A stretch of DNA of 64,000 nucleotides from an uncultured Pelagibacteraceae bacterium (GCA_902615975.1 CACMRC010000004.1:1-64000), one strand, 5' to 3'; numbered from the stretch's first letter, positions 16,802-25,883 are shown. Translations and numbers: made by a program. Notes: generated from the sequence alone by a model not told the origin.

Positions 16802-17992
16802 TTATCTTTGTTTTTTAGTTTTGAATTTTCCACCTTTAACTTCTTGCTCTAAGAAAGAACCTTCAGCTTCACCAACACTAGTAAAAGTTACTCCAGTAGC
16901 ACCTTCGTAATTAATCTTTTTACCTTTTGCTAGTAAGTCTAAACCTTTCTTAAGTTCACCTGGATAAATTTTAGTTCCAGGAGCATTAGCAACATCCATT
17001 ACATTTTTTGCAATTGATGCTCTGTCAGCAGAGTTACCTGCTTGCATTGCAAGAACGATTAAAGCAGCTGCATCGTAAGACTCACCTGTGTAAGGACCAG
17101 AAGCTTCTACACCTCCAGCTTTTGCAACTTCAGCAAATATACCTGCACCTTTACCAGTAGAACCTGGTAATGATCCAAATGATTTGCTTAAATCTTTTCC
17201 GAATGCATCAACTAAAGATTGACCAATCATACCATCTGATAAAATAAATCTATCAAACGCACCAGAGTCTAAAGAAGCTTGAATAATTCCTTTTCCTCCT
17301 TGGTCAAGATAACCAATAACTGCTACAGCATCACCACCAGCAGAAGCAAGAGTTGCTACTTCAGATGAGTAATCTGCTTTTCCATCTTCGTGAGCAGTTA
17401 CAGTTGTAACTTTAATACCATGAGCTTCAACTGCCGCTTTGTAAACATCAGCTAAACCTTTACCATAGTCATTGTTAGTATAAGTGATTGCAACACTTTT
17501 TACTTTTCTGTCTTTAGTTATATCAGCTAAAATTTGACCACCTCTAGCATCTGATGGAGCAGTTCTAAAGAAATACCCTTTGTCATCTAGAGTTGTTAAT
17601 CCTGGAGAAGTAGCTGAAGGTGAAATCATTACTACACCATTTGGTACAGCAACGTTAGTTGCAATAGCACCAGTTACACCTGAACAGTCTGCTCCCATAA
17701 TTGCAGCTACACCACCTGAAATTAAACCCTCAGCTGCAGCTGTTGCCGCTGCTGAGTCAACACAAGTTGAGTCTGCTCTTACTGGCTCAATTTTTTTTCC
17801 ACCTAATAGTGAACCTGAATCAGATGCTTCTTTAAATGCAAGCTCTGCAGATGCAGCCATAGCTGGAGTTAGAGATTCAATAGGACCAGTGAATCCTAAG
17901 ATTATCCCCATTTTAATCGAATGTCCGTCTGCCATTACATTTGAACCAAAACTTGATACAAACATAAATACAGCGATAAATAGTTTTCTCAT
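16802..17992 (-). CDS. ABC transporter substrate-binding protein, branched-chain amino acid type (second system)
   Basis: A 396-residue periplasmic binding protein of the Peripla_BP_6 family with a signal peptide of about 21 residues ending VMA. The mature N-terminus reads IKMGIILGFTGPIESLTPAMAASAELAFKEA, and ADSTCVDSAAATAAAEGLI is the disulfide-containing lobe-one unit. Composition is rich in Ala, Gly and Asp with few Lys clusters, as for highly expressed periplasmic proteins. A good ribosome-binding site (AGAGGAAG) precedes the ATG. It is convergent with the second importer, for which it is the obvious partner, and lies downstream of the catabolic aldehyde dehydrogenase gene. Confidence 0.92.
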   Translation of the reverse strand: MRKLFIAVFMFVSSFGSNVMADGHSIKMGIILGFTGPIESLTPAMAASAELAFKEASDSGSLLGGKKIEPVRADSTCVDSAAATAAAEGLISGGVAAIMGADCSGVTGAIATNVAVPNGVVMISPSATSPGLTTLDDKGYFFRTAPSDARGGQILADITKDRKVKSVAITYTNNDYGKGLADVYKAAVEAHGIKVTTVTAHEDGKADYSSEVATLASAGGDAVAVIGYLDQGGKGIIQASLDSGAFDRFILSDGMIGQSLVDAFGKDLSKSFGSLPGSTGKGAGIFAEVAKAGGVEASGPYTGESYDAAALIVLAMQAGNSADRASIAKNVMDVANAPGTKIYPGELKKGLDLLAKGKKINYEGATGVTFTSVGEAEGSFLEQEVKGGKFKTKKQR

Positions 17993-18035
17993 TATCTTCC
18001 TCTATATTGTTAACAATTTATAAAAGACCAATTTA

Positions 18036-18065
18036 AGTATGAATATTATTAATATTCAATGACAA
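18036..18065 (-). promoter_or_regulatory. Candidate promoter with palindromic spacer upstream of the binding-protein gene
   Basis: On the minus strand TTGTCA (18065-18060) and CATACT (18041-18036) are spaced by 18 bases and resemble -35 and -10 boxes. The spacer is almost filled by a perfect 19-base palindrome, TGAATATTATTAATATTCA at 18040-18058, a natural operator position. A second palindrome ATTGTTAACAAT lies at 18006-18017, just before the ribosome-binding site. AT-rich DNA gives palindromes easily, so this is only a candidate. Confidence 0.35.
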
Positions 18066-18102
18066 AATTATCCTATTTTATACAGTTAATTGACGCTGAA
18101 AA

Positions 18103-19584
18103 TTACCTGATTGAGAAGGGGTCTAAAGAAGGTTCATCAGATGTATAGAACCAAGTTGTTTTTACTCTTGTATAGTCTTTAATCGAGTCAATTCCTGCTT
18201 CTTTTCCATATCCACTATCTTTAATGCCTCCAAATGGTGCAGATGGTGAAATTAATCGATAAGTGTTAACAAAAGTTATTCCTGCCCTAATTGCTTTCGA
18301 AACTCTCATGCCTCTAGATAAATTGCTTGTATAAACTCCAGAAGATAATCCATATTGATTATCATTCATTTTAGAAATTACTTCTTCTTCCGTATCAAAT
18401 TTCATAACCGATAATACAGGTCCAAATAATTCGTTTTCTGCTACAGGCAGATTATGATTGTCACATTCAATAATTGTTGGGGGAAAGTAATACCCTTTAT
18501 TTGAGAAAGAATGTCTTTCACCTCCACACTTAATTTTTCCACCTTGATCAATTGTCTCTTTAATATTTTTTTCTATTACCTCTAATTGTTTAAAATTACT
18601 TAAAGGACCCATCTCTGTTTCTGGATCCATTGGTGCTCCAATTTTTATTTTTGATGCACGATTTGAAAGCTTATTTAAAAATTCATCGTAAATTCCTTTT
18701 TGCAAATAAAGTCTTGATCCTGCTATACAACTTTGTCCACTTGCACCAAATATACCTGCAGTAATTCCATTTATTGCATTTTCTTGGTCTGCATCATCAA
18801 AGACTGCAACTGGGCTTTTTCCACCCAATTCCAAACTTACTTCAGATAAATTTTCAGCAGAGTTTCTAATTATATGTCTCGCTGTTTCAGGACCTCCAGT
18901 AAATGCAACTTTTTCAACTAGATTGTGCGTAGTCAAACTTTTACCACAAGGATCCCCAAATCCTGTAATTACATTCACCACACCTTTAGGGATACCAGTT
19001 TTTTCAATTAACTTTGCAAATTCAAATAAAACAGCAGGAGCAAGTTCGGAGGATTTAATTACAACTGTGTTACCCATTGCAAGAGCTGGTGCAACCTTAG
19101 TGGCAGTTAAAAACATTTGTGAATTCCAAGGAATTATTGCAGCTATAACACCTATAGGTATTCTAGTTGTTATTGCTTGAACATTTGGTTTATCTATTGG
19201 CAAAACCGTTCCTTCAACTTTATCTGCCAAGCCAGCATAATAGTCGTAATATTCTGCTATATAAACTGCTTGCTTTTTTGTTTCTCTGTAAAGTTTTCCG
19301 GTATCAATTGTTTCTATTTCTCCTAGCATTTCTGCATTCTCTCTTAATTGATTTCCAATAGCTCTTAAATATTTAGCTCTTTCTCTAGGAAGTAACTTTG
19401 GCCATTCACCCTCGAATGCTTTTTGAGCAGCTTTAACTGCATTATCAACATCTTTAGCACTTGCTTCTGGAACAATTGCCCATGGCTCATTATGTTCTGG
19501 ATTTAAAGTTTCAAATGTTTTTTTACTTTCAGAGTCTACCCACTCACCATTAATAAACATTTTATATTGCTTTAATTTACTCAT
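18103..19584 (-). CDS. Aldehyde dehydrogenase (NAD(P)-dependent)
   Basis: A 493-residue ALDH that oxidises an aldehyde to its acid. Motifs are IPWNSQMFLTATKVAPALAMGNTVVIK (cofactor site), FTGGPETARHI, the general base in LELGGKSP, the catalytic cysteine in FGASGQSCIAGSRL and FGPVLSVM near the end. The closest type is the betaine-/4-hydroxymuconic-semialdehyde-like subgroup. The ATG is preferred to a TTG three codons upstream; it overlaps the hydrolase gene by 8 bases. It is the last gene of a five-gene catabolic operon and probably handles an aldehyde released by the upstream enzymes. Confidence 0.93.
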   Translation of the reverse strand: MSKLKQYKMFINGEWVDSESKKTFETLNPEHNEPWAIVPEASAKDVDNAVKAAQKAFEGEWPKLLPRERAKYLRAIGNQLRENAEMLGEIETIDTGKLYRETKKQAVYIAEYYDYYAGLADKVEGTVLPIDKPNVQAITTRIPIGVIAAIIPWNSQMFLTATKVAPALAMGNTVVIKSSELAPAVLFEFAKLIEKTGIPKGVVNVITGFGDPCGKSLTTHNLVEKVAFTGGPETARHIIRNSAENLSEVSLELGGKSPVAVFDDADQENAINGITAGIFGASGQSCIAGSRLYLQKGIYDEFLNKLSNRASKIKIGAPMDPETEMGPLSNFKQLEVIEKNIKETIDQGGKIKCGGERHSFSNKGYYFPPTIIECDNHNLPVAENELFGPVLSVMKFDTEEEVISKMNDNQYGLSSGVYTSNLSRGMRVSKAIRAGITFVNTYRLISPSAPFGGIKDSGYGKEAGIDSIKDYTRVKTTWFYTSDEPSLDPFSIR

Positions 19585-20359
19585 CTGATCCAATAAAATT
19601 TTTAATTGTTAAATTTACATCATCAGCACACTCAATACCACAAAGATGTTTTCCATCTTTAATGATCTTTAATTGACTTTTAGATATCAAACCATTCAAT
19701 TCTTGAGACATTTTTACAGTTGAGCCAATGTCGTATTCACCTGTCATAATCAGTGTGCTTGCTTTTATTTTATTAAAATCTTCATCATTTTTATGATTAA
19801 CGAATAGCTCGTAAACCTTTAAAAAATTATTCATATTATTTGCAGACAAAATTGAACTTATTTTTTCATAAATTTCTGGATTATTTTTTAGATATTTGTC
19901 AGTAAACCATCTTTTCAGGGCTTGTTTTGAGAGTTTTAATTCTTTTTTTGCTTGTTCAAATCTTTGATTAACAATTTTTTGTTGTTCTTCAGTTCTTTTA
20001 TAAATAGAACATAAAAGAGTTAAGGTTTGTAAACGTTCATTATATTTAGTTGCAAAATTTCGTGCGATTAAAGACCCTATAGAGAAACCTACAAGATGTA
20101 TTTTTTTTATATTAAGATGGTCCATTAATGTAATTAGTTGGTCAGAAAAATTATCAAAACTAATTTCCTTATTTTCTAATGAAGATTTTCCATGACCTAA
20201 AATGTCATAAGCAAGAGTCGAATGATAATTAAAAAATTCAAGTTGAGGCTGCCATATTTCGTGAGTAAGACCTACACCATGCACAAATACTATTGGCACA
20301 TCTTGATCCATTTTATTGAATAAGTAATAAGTTCCTGAGGCAGTAGTTCCTGTCGTCAT
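19577..20359 (-). CDS. Alpha/beta-fold hydrolase
   Basis: A 260-residue alpha/beta hydrolase with the oxyanion motif FVHGVGLTHEIW, the nucleophile elbow GFSIGSLIA (Ser near residue 97), an acidic residue in TGEYDIGS and the catalytic histidine in GKHLCGIE. It resembles 3-oxoadipate enol-lactonase-type enzymes and would cleave a lactone, ester or C-C bond. The ATG is used rather than the TTG one codon earlier. It sits between the DUF1185 and aldehyde dehydrogenase genes and is probably a ring-opening or ester-cleaving step of the same pathway. Confidence 0.85.
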   Translation of the reverse strand: MTTGTTASGTYYLFNKMDQDVPIVFVHGVGLTHEIWQPQLEFFNYHSTLAYDILGHGKSSLENKEISFDNFSDQLITLMDHLNIKKIHLVGFSIGSLIARNFATKYNERLQTLTLLCSIYKRTEEQQKIVNQRFEQAKKELKLSKQALKRWFTDKYLKNNPEIYEKISSILSANNMNNFLKVYELFVNHKNDEDFNKIKASTLIMTGEYDIGSTVKMSQELNGLISKSQLKIIKDGKHLCGIECADDVNLTIKNFIGSDE

Positions 20360-20365
20360 CAAGAA

Positions 20366-20953
20366 TTATTTTGGCTCGATACCCATTTCTTTCATGTCTT
20401 GATATCTATCACCAGTTCTTGCATGTGCTCTACCACTTGATGCCCCACCAATTGCAATAACCACCTCATCATCAAAGGGTGCATCATGAATAGTAAATTC
20501 ATGAGTTAGGTAATATGGTCTCAATCCAGAATCTGTTTTATGCATCATAGGAATCGCAATCTTTGATCCAGCAGGTCCCCTTATATTTGTAAAACTTAAA
20601 TAGGAAGTTCCACCAACAGCATCTCTAAATTTATTACCAAACCTTAAAGTATGAATAAAAGCTGAAGCATGCTCTATTTCACCGTTCAATCCAACTACAC
20701 CTGCCTTACCATATGCCAATATTTTTTCAGGTGATCCTATTTCTTTTATCAATTCTGGAACAAGTAAATCACCTAGCTTTGGTGCAAGATTTAAAATAGT
20801 TGGTCTGAGATCTTCAACAAAACCCTGACCATGCCATGGATTTTTAAACACAGCTGCTACTGATACCATTAAAACCGGTTCTTTTGCTTCTTTACCACCT
20901 TCAATAAAAGTCTTGTCTACAAATTTTGTAAATTTTCTTAATTCTAATTTCAT
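20366..20953 (-). CDS. AA_synth (DUF1185)-family protein
   Basis: A 195-residue soluble protein matching the family known as 'amino acid synthesis family protein' (AA_synth, formerly DUF1185). Typical blocks are VAAVFKNPWHGQGFVEDLRPTI, GKAGVVGLNGEIEHASAFIHTLRFG and GGASSGRAHARTGDRYQDM. The family name does not mean a proven role; its function is not established to my knowledge. It is usually found beside flavin monooxygenases, amidohydrolases and ABC importers in proteobacterial catabolic clusters, as here. It overlaps the ThDP-enzyme gene by ATGA, which suggests coupled translation. Confidence 0.85.
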   Translation of the reverse strand: MKLELRKFTKFVDKTFIEGGKEAKEPVLMVSVAAVFKNPWHGQGFVEDLRPTILNLAPKLGDLLVPELIKEIGSPEKILAYGKAGVVGLNGEIEHASAFIHTLRFGNKFRDAVGGTSYLSFTNIRGPAGSKIAIPMMHKTDSGLRPYYLTHEFTIHDAPFDDEVVIAIGGASSGRAHARTGDRYQDMKEMGIEPK

Positions 20954-22653
20954 TTTTTTATTCTATGTTTGAAACTATCTCTTCTAAAACTGTATAATGC
21001 TTTCGGATCTACATCAACATCTATCACGGATGGCTTGTTCGATTTAATTGCTGCTCTTACAGCTTCATTAATCTCAGAAATTTTTTTAACTTTAAAACCT
21101 TCTGCGCCATAAAGTTCTGCAACTTTATCAAAGGATGGACTGGTAATATCTGCACCTAAATATCTTTTTCCAAAAAAATCTTTTTGATAAGCTTTTTCTG
21201 CACCCCAACTTTGATTGTTCATCACAATAGTTGTTGTATTAATTCCATATTCAACAGCAGTGCTTAACTCAGATATTGTCATGCCGAAACCCCCATCACC
21301 CATAAGACTAACAACTGTTTTTTTAGGCTTTGCAACCTTGACACCAAGGCCACATGCAAAAGAAAAACCAACTAAACCAAAATCCAATGGAGTAAATAAT
21401 GAAGGAGGATCATAATATTCTAAAGCATCTGTAGCTTGCAAACATAACGTTCCAGCATCTAGAGTAATTGCTGAGTTTCTTGGTAGCACTTTTCTTAATT
21501 GTTTAAATAGCCCTTTCGGTTGGATAGGAAAATTTGAACCCAAATTTTCTTTATTTCTATTTATCAAATATTCTTTTCTCTCTTTTAAATAAGAGTTAGT
21601 CCAACCTTTAATATTTAATTCAATGTTCTCTTTTTTAATCTCTTCGTAAAGCTGTTTAGTTGCAGTCGCAGCATCTGCGTGTATCTTAACTTTTACAGGA
21701 AAATATTTTCCAAGCATTGTTTTTTCCAGTTCAATTTGAATTATTTTTGCTTCTTTATTTATATTTTCATAGGAGTAAAAAGTTGAATTAAATCCTAAAC
21801 GCGTTCCAATTGCTAAAATAACATCTGCATTTTTAACTAATCTTGATGCAACAGGATTTCCTCTAGGACCCATTTGCCCAGCATTTAATTTATGACCAAA
21901 AGGAATTGCGTCTCCATGACCTGCTGCTGTAACAATAGGTAAATTGCATAGCTCAGCTAATTTTATTACCTCTTTGTATTTAGAATTATATTTAATTCCT
22001 GCACCAACAATAATTACTGAACATTTTGAAGATCCAATTAATTTTGCAGCCTTTTTGATATTTTCTTTATTTCCTTTTTGTTTGCTCTCATTTTCGAAAG
22101 ATGGTTTTTTAATATTGATATTATACTTGTTTGAAGCTGCTAATATATTTCTTGGTAAATTTACACATACAGGTCCCTTTCTAGGTTTCATTGCTAAACT
22201 AAAAGCATCACTCATAATTTTTGGAATTATTTTTGAATTTTTTATAGTCCATGTTTTCTTTGTAATAGGTGCAAACAAAGACTGTTGATCTAAACCTTGG
22301 AATGCATCTTCCATTTTATCTTTAGTTGAATACGAACCTGCAATTGCAACAACCGGAGAAAAGGCTGCTTTTGCTTGAGCAACGCCTGTAACTAAATTAG
22401 TAGCGCCAGGTCCGTTTTGGCCTGCAATAATTACCCCAGGTCTATTGGATGCTCTTGCATAACCATCGGCCATATGTGTGCCAGTTCTTTCATCTCTGAC
22501 ACCAATAAATTTTATACTTTTCTCATGATAAAGAGCATCAAACATTTCCATTGTTGCTGAACCAATAAGTCCAAAAACATGTTTTACTCTCTCTTTTTTT
22601 AATGATTGAACAGCAGCTTGTCCGCCGCTAATTCTTTTTCGTCTTTTATTCAC
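20950..22653 (-). CDS. Thiamine-diphosphate enzyme, acetolactate-synthase-like
   Basis: A 567-residue ThDP enzyme with the three-domain order of the acetolactate synthase/sulfoacetaldehyde acetyltransferase group. The N-terminal block is VFGLIGSATMEMFDAL and VRDERTGTHMADGYAR with the catalytic Glu of this group; GQNGPGATNLVTGVAQA follows. The cofactor motif is MGDGGFGMTISELSTAVEYG...NNQSWG. The GLIGSA opening is closer to Xsc-type enzymes than to IlvB. The start is a GTG overlapping the upstream stop (GTGA). Probable activity: decarboxylation or C2-transfer on a keto acid produced in this operon; the substrate is unknown. No regulatory IlvN partner is present, which argues against branched-chain synthesis. 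Confidence 0.87.
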   Translation of the reverse strand: MNKRRKRISGGQAAVQSLKKERVKHVFGLIGSATMEMFDALYHEKSIKFIGVRDERTGTHMADGYARASNRPGVIIAGQNGPGATNLVTGVAQAKAAFSPVVAIAGSYSTKDKMEDAFQGLDQQSLFAPITKKTWTIKNSKIIPKIMSDAFSLAMKPRKGPVCVNLPRNILAASNKYNINIKKPSFENESKQKGNKENIKKAAKLIGSSKCSVIIVGAGIKYNSKYKEVIKLAELCNLPIVTAAGHGDAIPFGHKLNAGQMGPRGNPVASRLVKNADVILAIGTRLGFNSTFYSYENINKEAKIIQIELEKTMLGKYFPVKVKIHADAATATKQLYEEIKKENIELNIKGWTNSYLKERKEYLINRNKENLGSNFPIQPKGLFKQLRKVLPRNSAITLDAGTLCLQATDALEYYDPPSLFTPLDFGLVGFSFACGLGVKVAKPKKTVVSLMGDGGFGMTISELSTAVEYGINTTTIVMNNQSWGAEKAYQKDFFGKRYLGADITSPSFDKVAELYGAEGFKVKKISEINEAVRAAIKSNKPSVIDVDVDPKALYSFRRDSFKHRIKK

Positions 22654-23819
22654 GAAACTTTTTTTACTTCAGTATCAAAGTCATCTTGGAAGTGAGGCAT
22701 AACTTTTTCTGTGAAAAGTTTTATACTTTTCATACAATCTTTATGCTTCACACCTGGAAAATTAGACCAAACTTGCAAATTTTGTAAATTTAGTTCAGAT
22801 TTTAATTCATGAATTTTATCAATCACATATTCTGGTGTCCCAAATAACATGTTTCTTTTATGTAAAAATTCATAATTTAATAAATCCAATTTACCTTTTG
22901 TTTCAGGTAGCTCTTCACCAGGATCCATATGATTTCCCAAACCTCTCCAATGACAAACCCATCTCATATAATTTACCATATGTTCACCAGCTTTTTCTTT
23001 TGCTTCTTCCATCGTATCTGCAACAAACATATCTCTTACAAGAGACACCCCTTCGCCAAGAGGTATATTTTTCTTTGTTACCTCTGATCTTTTATTTTTA
23101 TAAGCTTCAAATTTTGGTTTCAAAGCTTTTACAGTTGGAATCCACATAATAACATTAATGTTATTTTCAGCTGCCCACTCAATTGATCTAATTCCGTCAA
23201 CAACTTGATGAATTGGAGGATGCGGCTGTTGATATGGCTGCGGAACAACACTAATTTTTTTCATAGTACTGTCCTCCATATTCATAAATTCTTCACTTGG
23301 AGGACTCATATCATGCTGCCAAACATAATTTGGTGACGGATAAGTATAAAATTCTCCTTGATGATTGAAAAATTTTTCACTCCATGCTTTCTTTAATACC
23401 TCTAAAGTCTCTGCAAATAATCTGAAATTTTTAGCCTGATCTTTTAAATCGGCCTCCTTGTTTAGATTTATTGCTTCTCTACCATAAATTCCTCTTGCTA
23501 CACCTACTTCAACTCTCCCTTTTGAAAGTTGATCTAATGTTGCAATATCTTCTGCTAATCTTATTGGATTATGAAAAGTAATAACGTTTGCAGCTTGGCC
23601 TATTCTTATATTTTTTGTTCTTGCAGCTGCATCTGCACCCATCATTAATGGATTTGTACAAGACTCCATTCCCTCGTGATTGAAGTGATGTTCTGTAAAC
23701 CAAATTGAATTCCATTTGTTTTGATCACAGTATTCTGTAATTTCTTTAGTCTCATCTAGCAATTGATGATAAGGTTTGTGTGTCCAGTTTGTGGTGTTAC
23801 AAAAATAACCAAATTTCAT
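22650..23819 (-). CDS. LLM-class (luciferase-like) flavin-dependent monooxygenase
   Basis: A 389-residue bacterial-luciferase-like oxygenase. Core motifs are WFTEHHFNHEGMESCTNPLMMGADAAARTKNIRIGQAANVITFHNPIRLAEDIATLDQLSKGRVEVGVARG, typical of group C two-component FMN monooxygenases. The start is MKFGYF, preceded by the strongest ribosome-binding site in the area (AAAGGAGG); a longer in-frame start 14 codons upstream has no support. Related enzymes cleave rings and amides, such as RutA. It is the promoter-proximal gene of the operon, so it probably performs the first attack on the substrate. No dedicated flavin reductase is in the operon. Confidence 0.88.
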   Translation of the reverse strand: MKFGYFCNTTNWTHKPYHQLLDETKEITEYCDQNKWNSIWFTEHHFNHEGMESCTNPLMMGADAAARTKNIRIGQAANVITFHNPIRLAEDIATLDQLSKGRVEVGVARGIYGREAINLNKEADLKDQAKNFRLFAETLEVLKKAWSEKFFNHQGEFYTYPSPNYVWQHDMSPPSEEFMNMEDSTMKKISVVPQPYQQPHPPIHQVVDGIRSIEWAAENNINVIMWIPTVKALKPKFEAYKNKRSEVTKKNIPLGEGVSLVRDMFVADTMEEAKEKAGEHMVNYMRWVCHWRGLGNHMDPGEELPETKGKLDLLNYEFLHKRNMLFGTPEYVIDKIHELKSELNLQNLQVWSNFPGVKHKDCMKSIKLFTEKVMPHFQDDFDTEVKKVS

Positions 23820-23924
23820 AAAGCCTCCTTTAAAAATTAATTTAAAGACGACCGATCCCACTTTCGTAAATTTTTGAATTTAACGACGAGTTATGTATCG
23901 CTTTATATGTAAACCTTATAATTA

Positions 23925-24893
23925 CTAACGTTGATATTCAATAAATTTCTTTAAAGATTTGTTAAGAAATTTCTCATAAATTAGACCTTTATTTTTGAAT
24001 TTGCTTCCATTTAAAAATGATTGGTTCATTTTGAAATCATATGAAGGTTCGAAGAAAAAAGGAACAGAGAGCCTCTTACTTTTATTCCACAAAACTCTAT
24101 GATTGGTTGCTTTAAATTTACCTTTACTTAAATATTCTAAAGCTCTTCCCGTGTTTACTACTAAAGCATTTTTATTAAATGGTACATCATACCATTTTTT
24201 GTTTTTTCTATTTTGTACTTGTAATCCACCTTTTTTATCTTGGTAGAGAACTGTAAATATTCCACTATCAACATGAGTTTCACATCCAAGCGCTACTCCA
24301 TCTTGTTTTGATATTTCTACTGGTTTAGTTTGATTTGGGTAATAATTAAATCTTAATGTACTTAATGTTTTTAATCTTGAAAAAGCTGCACTAGAAATAT
24401 CAGGATTTTTTTTACTAAGTTTTATCAGACTTTTAAACAATATTTCACTCAATCTATAAATGTTATCAAAATATTTGTTTAAAGTATTAATTGAGTTTTT
24501 ATTAAAACACACGCCCAGATTAATAAACTCTATGTATTGATTTTTGAGATTTGAAGAATATTTTTTAGTTACTTTTAAATCACCTATATCCAGACCTTCT
24601 TTTCCATTAACATCATTAGGAAAATATCCTCTGTATAAATTTTTATTTTTTTTATTCCATTTTTTAGGCGCTAATCTTCTTTTCGTGCTGTCTGGTAAAT
24701 TAAAAAATTTATTAGCAACTTCACATGTTTTTTTTATTTCTTTATGATTAATTCCATGTCCAGTAATTTGAAAAAATCCTACATCGACACAAGCTTTTTC
24801 AATTTCTTTAATTGTTTTAAATGCATTTTGAGTTTCAAAATTATTTTTTATTAAAGAAGAAATATTAATTGTTGGTATAAAGTTCTTGCTCAT
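23925..24893 (-). CDS. Isopenicillin-N-synthase-family Fe(II)/2-oxoglutarate oxygenase
   Basis: A 322-residue oxygenase with the DIOX_N-like N-terminus (IPTINISSLI, CVDVGFFQITGHGI) and the 2OG-FeII core. Iron ligands are His and Asp of CETHVDSGIFTVL and the histidine of ATNHRVLW, and RLSVPFFFEP carries the 2-oxoglutarate Arg-x-Ser. The GDLKVT and RGYFP segments are the usual substrate-side loops. These enzymes oxidise diverse small molecules; the substrate is not predictable. It overlaps the EamA gene by four bases, so an oxidised product may be exported, or the substrate imported, by that carrier. Confidence 0.85.
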   Translation of the reverse strand: MSKNFIPTINISSLIKNNFETQNAFKTIKEIEKACVDVGFFQITGHGINHKEIKKTCEVANKFFNLPDSTKRRLAPKKWNKKNKNLYRGYFPNDVNGKEGLDIGDLKVTKKYSSNLKNQYIEFINLGVCFNKNSINTLNKYFDNIYRLSEILFKSLIKLSKKNPDISSAAFSRLKTLSTLRFNYYPNQTKPVEISKQDGVALGCETHVDSGIFTVLYQDKKGGLQVQNRKNKKWYDVPFNKNALVVNTGRALEYLSKGKFKATNHRVLWNKSKRLSVPFFFEPSYDFKMNQSFLNGSKFKNKGLIYEKFLNKSLKKFIEYQR

Positions 24894-25843
24894 CTTCTAA
24901 CTGGTGTTTCTGTTGCAATAAATTGATCTCTAACTCTCTCTCTCATGTAAATATAAATTCCAGCTGCTATAATACACGCAACACCAATAAACGTTCTGAT
25001 CGTTGGTACCTCATTAAATAAAAAGTAGCCAGGTATCATAGACATAATTATTAATGAGTACTCAAACAAAGAAACAACAGAAGGTGATGCAACTATATAT
25101 GCTGAAAAAATACAAACAAAAGCTATTGATGCAGCAAAACCAAAAAATAAAATAAATTTCCATGTATATTCAATATTTGAAAACCATTCTCTAAAGATGA
25201 ATTGTATTGTTGGATCAAAGTTTGAATTATTTAGCTGACCACTTCCCATAAAAAAATACAAAATTACACACAGCAATATTGCAATTAGATAAAAGTAATA
25301 TAGTTGGGTGTTAACATCATCTTTATCGGATGTATATTTAGTGATTGTCATAGAGGCCGCATAACAAAATGCACAAAAAACTGGTAAAAGACTTCGATAT
25401 TCAAAGTCTGAAAAATTTGGATTTAAGACTATAAAAACGCCAATAAAACCAAAAACAATTGCTGACCACCTTCTAATACCAATAGTTTCTTTTAAAAATA
25501 ATTTTGCAAATATTGATACGAAAAAAGGGGAGGAAAAAAATAGAGCATTTGCTGTTGCTAATGGCATAAAAGTTAATGAGATAAAAAAAGCAGAAAAAGC
25601 AATAAAATGTAAAAATACTCTTAGTATTGTTAAAAAAGGATAGTGAGTTTTAAGAGAGACTTTTTGTTTTCTGAATTTTATATAACCAAATAGCAAAATT
25701 GCTGCAACAAAATATCTTCCAAAAAATATTTCATATAAAGCTGCTTTTTCAAAAATGAATTTAATTAAAGCATCCTGCATTGCAAAAAATGTCATTGCAG
25801 TAATAATTAAAAGTATTCCTTTTGAATTATTATTAGTGCCCAT
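24890..25843 (-). CDS. EamA/DMT-family transporter
   Basis: A 317-residue, ten-helix protein with two EamA repeats. The first begins GILLIITAMTFFAMQDALIKFI and includes the RYFVAAILLF and LATANALFFSSPFFVSIFAKLFLKE segments; the second contains the ASPSVVSLFEYSLIIMSMIPGYFLFNEVPT end. This resembles the RhaT/YdcZ-like SAM- or metabolite-carriers found widely in SAR11, but substrate and direction cannot be read. Coupled by ATGA to the IPNS-family gene downstream. Confidence 0.85.
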   Translation of the reverse strand: MGTNNNSKGILLIITAMTFFAMQDALIKFIFEKAALYEIFFGRYFVAAILLFGYIKFRKQKVSLKTHYPFLTILRVFLHFIAFSAFFISLTFMPLATANALFFSSPFFVSIFAKLFLKETIGIRRWSAIVFGFIGVFIVLNPNFSDFEYRSLLPVFCAFCYAASMTITKYTSDKDDVNTQLYYFYLIAILLCVILYFFMGSGQLNNSNFDPTIQFIFREWFSNIEYTWKFILFFGFAASIAFVCIFSAYIVASPSVVSLFEYSLIIMSMIPGYFLFNEVPTIRTFIGVACIIAAGIYIYMRERVRDQFIATETPVRR

Positions 25844-25883
25844 TATGCACCTATATCAAAAAAAAATTGTCTAGAATATTTAA

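Noticed and set aside
17580..18023. 147-codon open frame antisense to the second binding-protein gene
   Set aside because: It lies wholly opposite a well-supported gene with signal peptide and ribosome-binding site; its Ala/Pro-rich product mirrors the Ala/Gly-rich sense codons.
20950..22653. Reading the ThDP enzyme as IlvB for branched-chain amino acid synthesis
   Set aside because: No IlvN or IlvC neighbour is present, the N-terminal GLIGSA block is closer to Xsc-type enzymes, and the operon is catabolic in content.
22835..23149. 104-codon frame antisense to the flavin monooxygenase gene
   Set aside because: Opposite a gene with strong ribosome-binding site and full family motifs.
23820..23924. 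Possible promoter or RNA element upstream of the flavin monooxygenase gene
   Set aside because: Apart from the ribosome-binding site, no pair of boxes with suitable spacing and no stable hairpin was found.
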